From the NCBI GenBank assembly GCA_031291305.1, contig JARLJH010000058.1, positions 210,116-274,115 on the forward strand: a stretch of 64,000 bases of DNA, in the 5' to 3' direction. Under the pieces are notes generated by a model. It was given only the letters and a program-made list of their open reading frames with translations, was not told where the DNA came from and ran no database searches. The DNA is from Rhodoferax sp. (GTDB taxonomy: Bacteria > Pseudomonadota > Gammaproteobacteria > Burkholderiales > Burkholderiaceae_C). This document shows positions 63,777 to 64,000 of this stretch, in pieces. Made by a program: the position numbers and the translations under genes. Position 1 is the stretch's first letter. The number at the start of each line of letters is the position of its first letter.

Positions 63777-64000
63777 ATGCACCCGCAAATCAAGAAGCAG
63801 ACTCAACTCCCATGACCACATCACAGACTGACAGCCTGTCAATTTTCAACTCTCAGCATGCAGTATTTTCCAATCCAGGTATGAGCCTGAAGGCGGAGGA
63901 AGTTGAGAACTTCTGACTGGTGGCTTGACCGGGTTAAAGCTGGAAGTTTACGGTGCCCGGTTTTTGGGCTTGGTTTCTCTTGGCTTCTTTTTCTATCAGG
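63777..64000. other. Unassigned end of window
   Basis: No open frame, hairpin or RNA gene that I recognise in these 224 bases. A TTTTTG-rich tail near 63955-63995 could be the edge of a repeat continuing beyond the window. Confidence 0.3.

Overview
The window looks like chromosomal DNA of a betaproteobacterium of the order Burkholderiales, most probably family Comamonadaceae (Rhodoferax/Polaromonas-like). This is inferred from the protein families, from the gene order fmt-def-LysM-dprA-smg, and from a dispersed short repeat (unit about 50-60 bp, built round GGCCTCTAGCCCTT ... AGCTATT) that I associate from memory with this family. I see no rRNA, tRNA, CRISPR array, prophage or intact insertion sequence.

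Layout. 1-4.9 kb: central carbon genes (pckG partial, pyk) and a chemotaxis-type trio (MCP with an unusual C-terminal Cache-like domain, a CheY-like receiver, an Hpt protein). 5.0-5.4 kb: a heavily deleted azlCD relic. 5.4-10 kb: fmt-def on the minus strand, diverging from a LysM protein, dprA and smg. 10-17 kb: DUF1631 protein, secF-secD-yajC and a yqjK/yqjE/DUF883 membrane stress cluster. 17.2-20.8 kb: a fused indolepyruvate ferredoxin oxidoreductase.

21.2-29.3 kb is a pentitol catabolic operon: a polyol ABC transporter (SmoEFGK-like), ribitol 2-dehydrogenase (rbtD), D-arabinitol 4-dehydrogenase (dalD), an AraC-type activator and a decayed xylulokinase (xylB) relic. A pair of direct repeats 21 bp apart upstream of the first gene is a candidate operator. 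29.4-33.2 kb holds a GMC oxidoreductase, a TSUP permease and a diguanylate cyclase. 33.2-37.8 kb is the rod-shape cluster mreB-mreC-mreD-mrdA (minus strand, no rodA after it). 38.0-41.3 kb is gatCAB, followed by a DUF4124 gene, pyrE, xth, a divergent LysR/aldo-keto reductase pair, a FabG-like reductase, a small membrane protein, an M48 metalloprotease and moaC.

49-63 kb is a surface-glycan and pilus region: a PglL-like O-oligosaccharide ligase, a nucleotide-sugar dehydrogenase, an ABC-type O-antigen exporter (Wzm/Wzt) with a methyltransferase and a GT9-like protein, a translationally coupled set of glycosyltransferases, a TMTC-like membrane glycosyltransferase, and a type IV pilin with a sigma-54 promoter. 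Base composition falls inside wzt, suggesting a recombination junction. The last kilobase has a broken PIN-domain toxin relic.

The most unusual signal is the dispersed repeat. At least nine copies or part-copies lie inside protein-coding genes without breaking the frame. It encodes most of the signal peptide of the M48 protease, a transmembrane helix of the PglL-like ligase and extra loops in DprA and the GMC oxidoreductase. Copies lying in the same direction as the gene are all read in the same frame. This resembles the in-frame palindromic elements known from Rickettsia.
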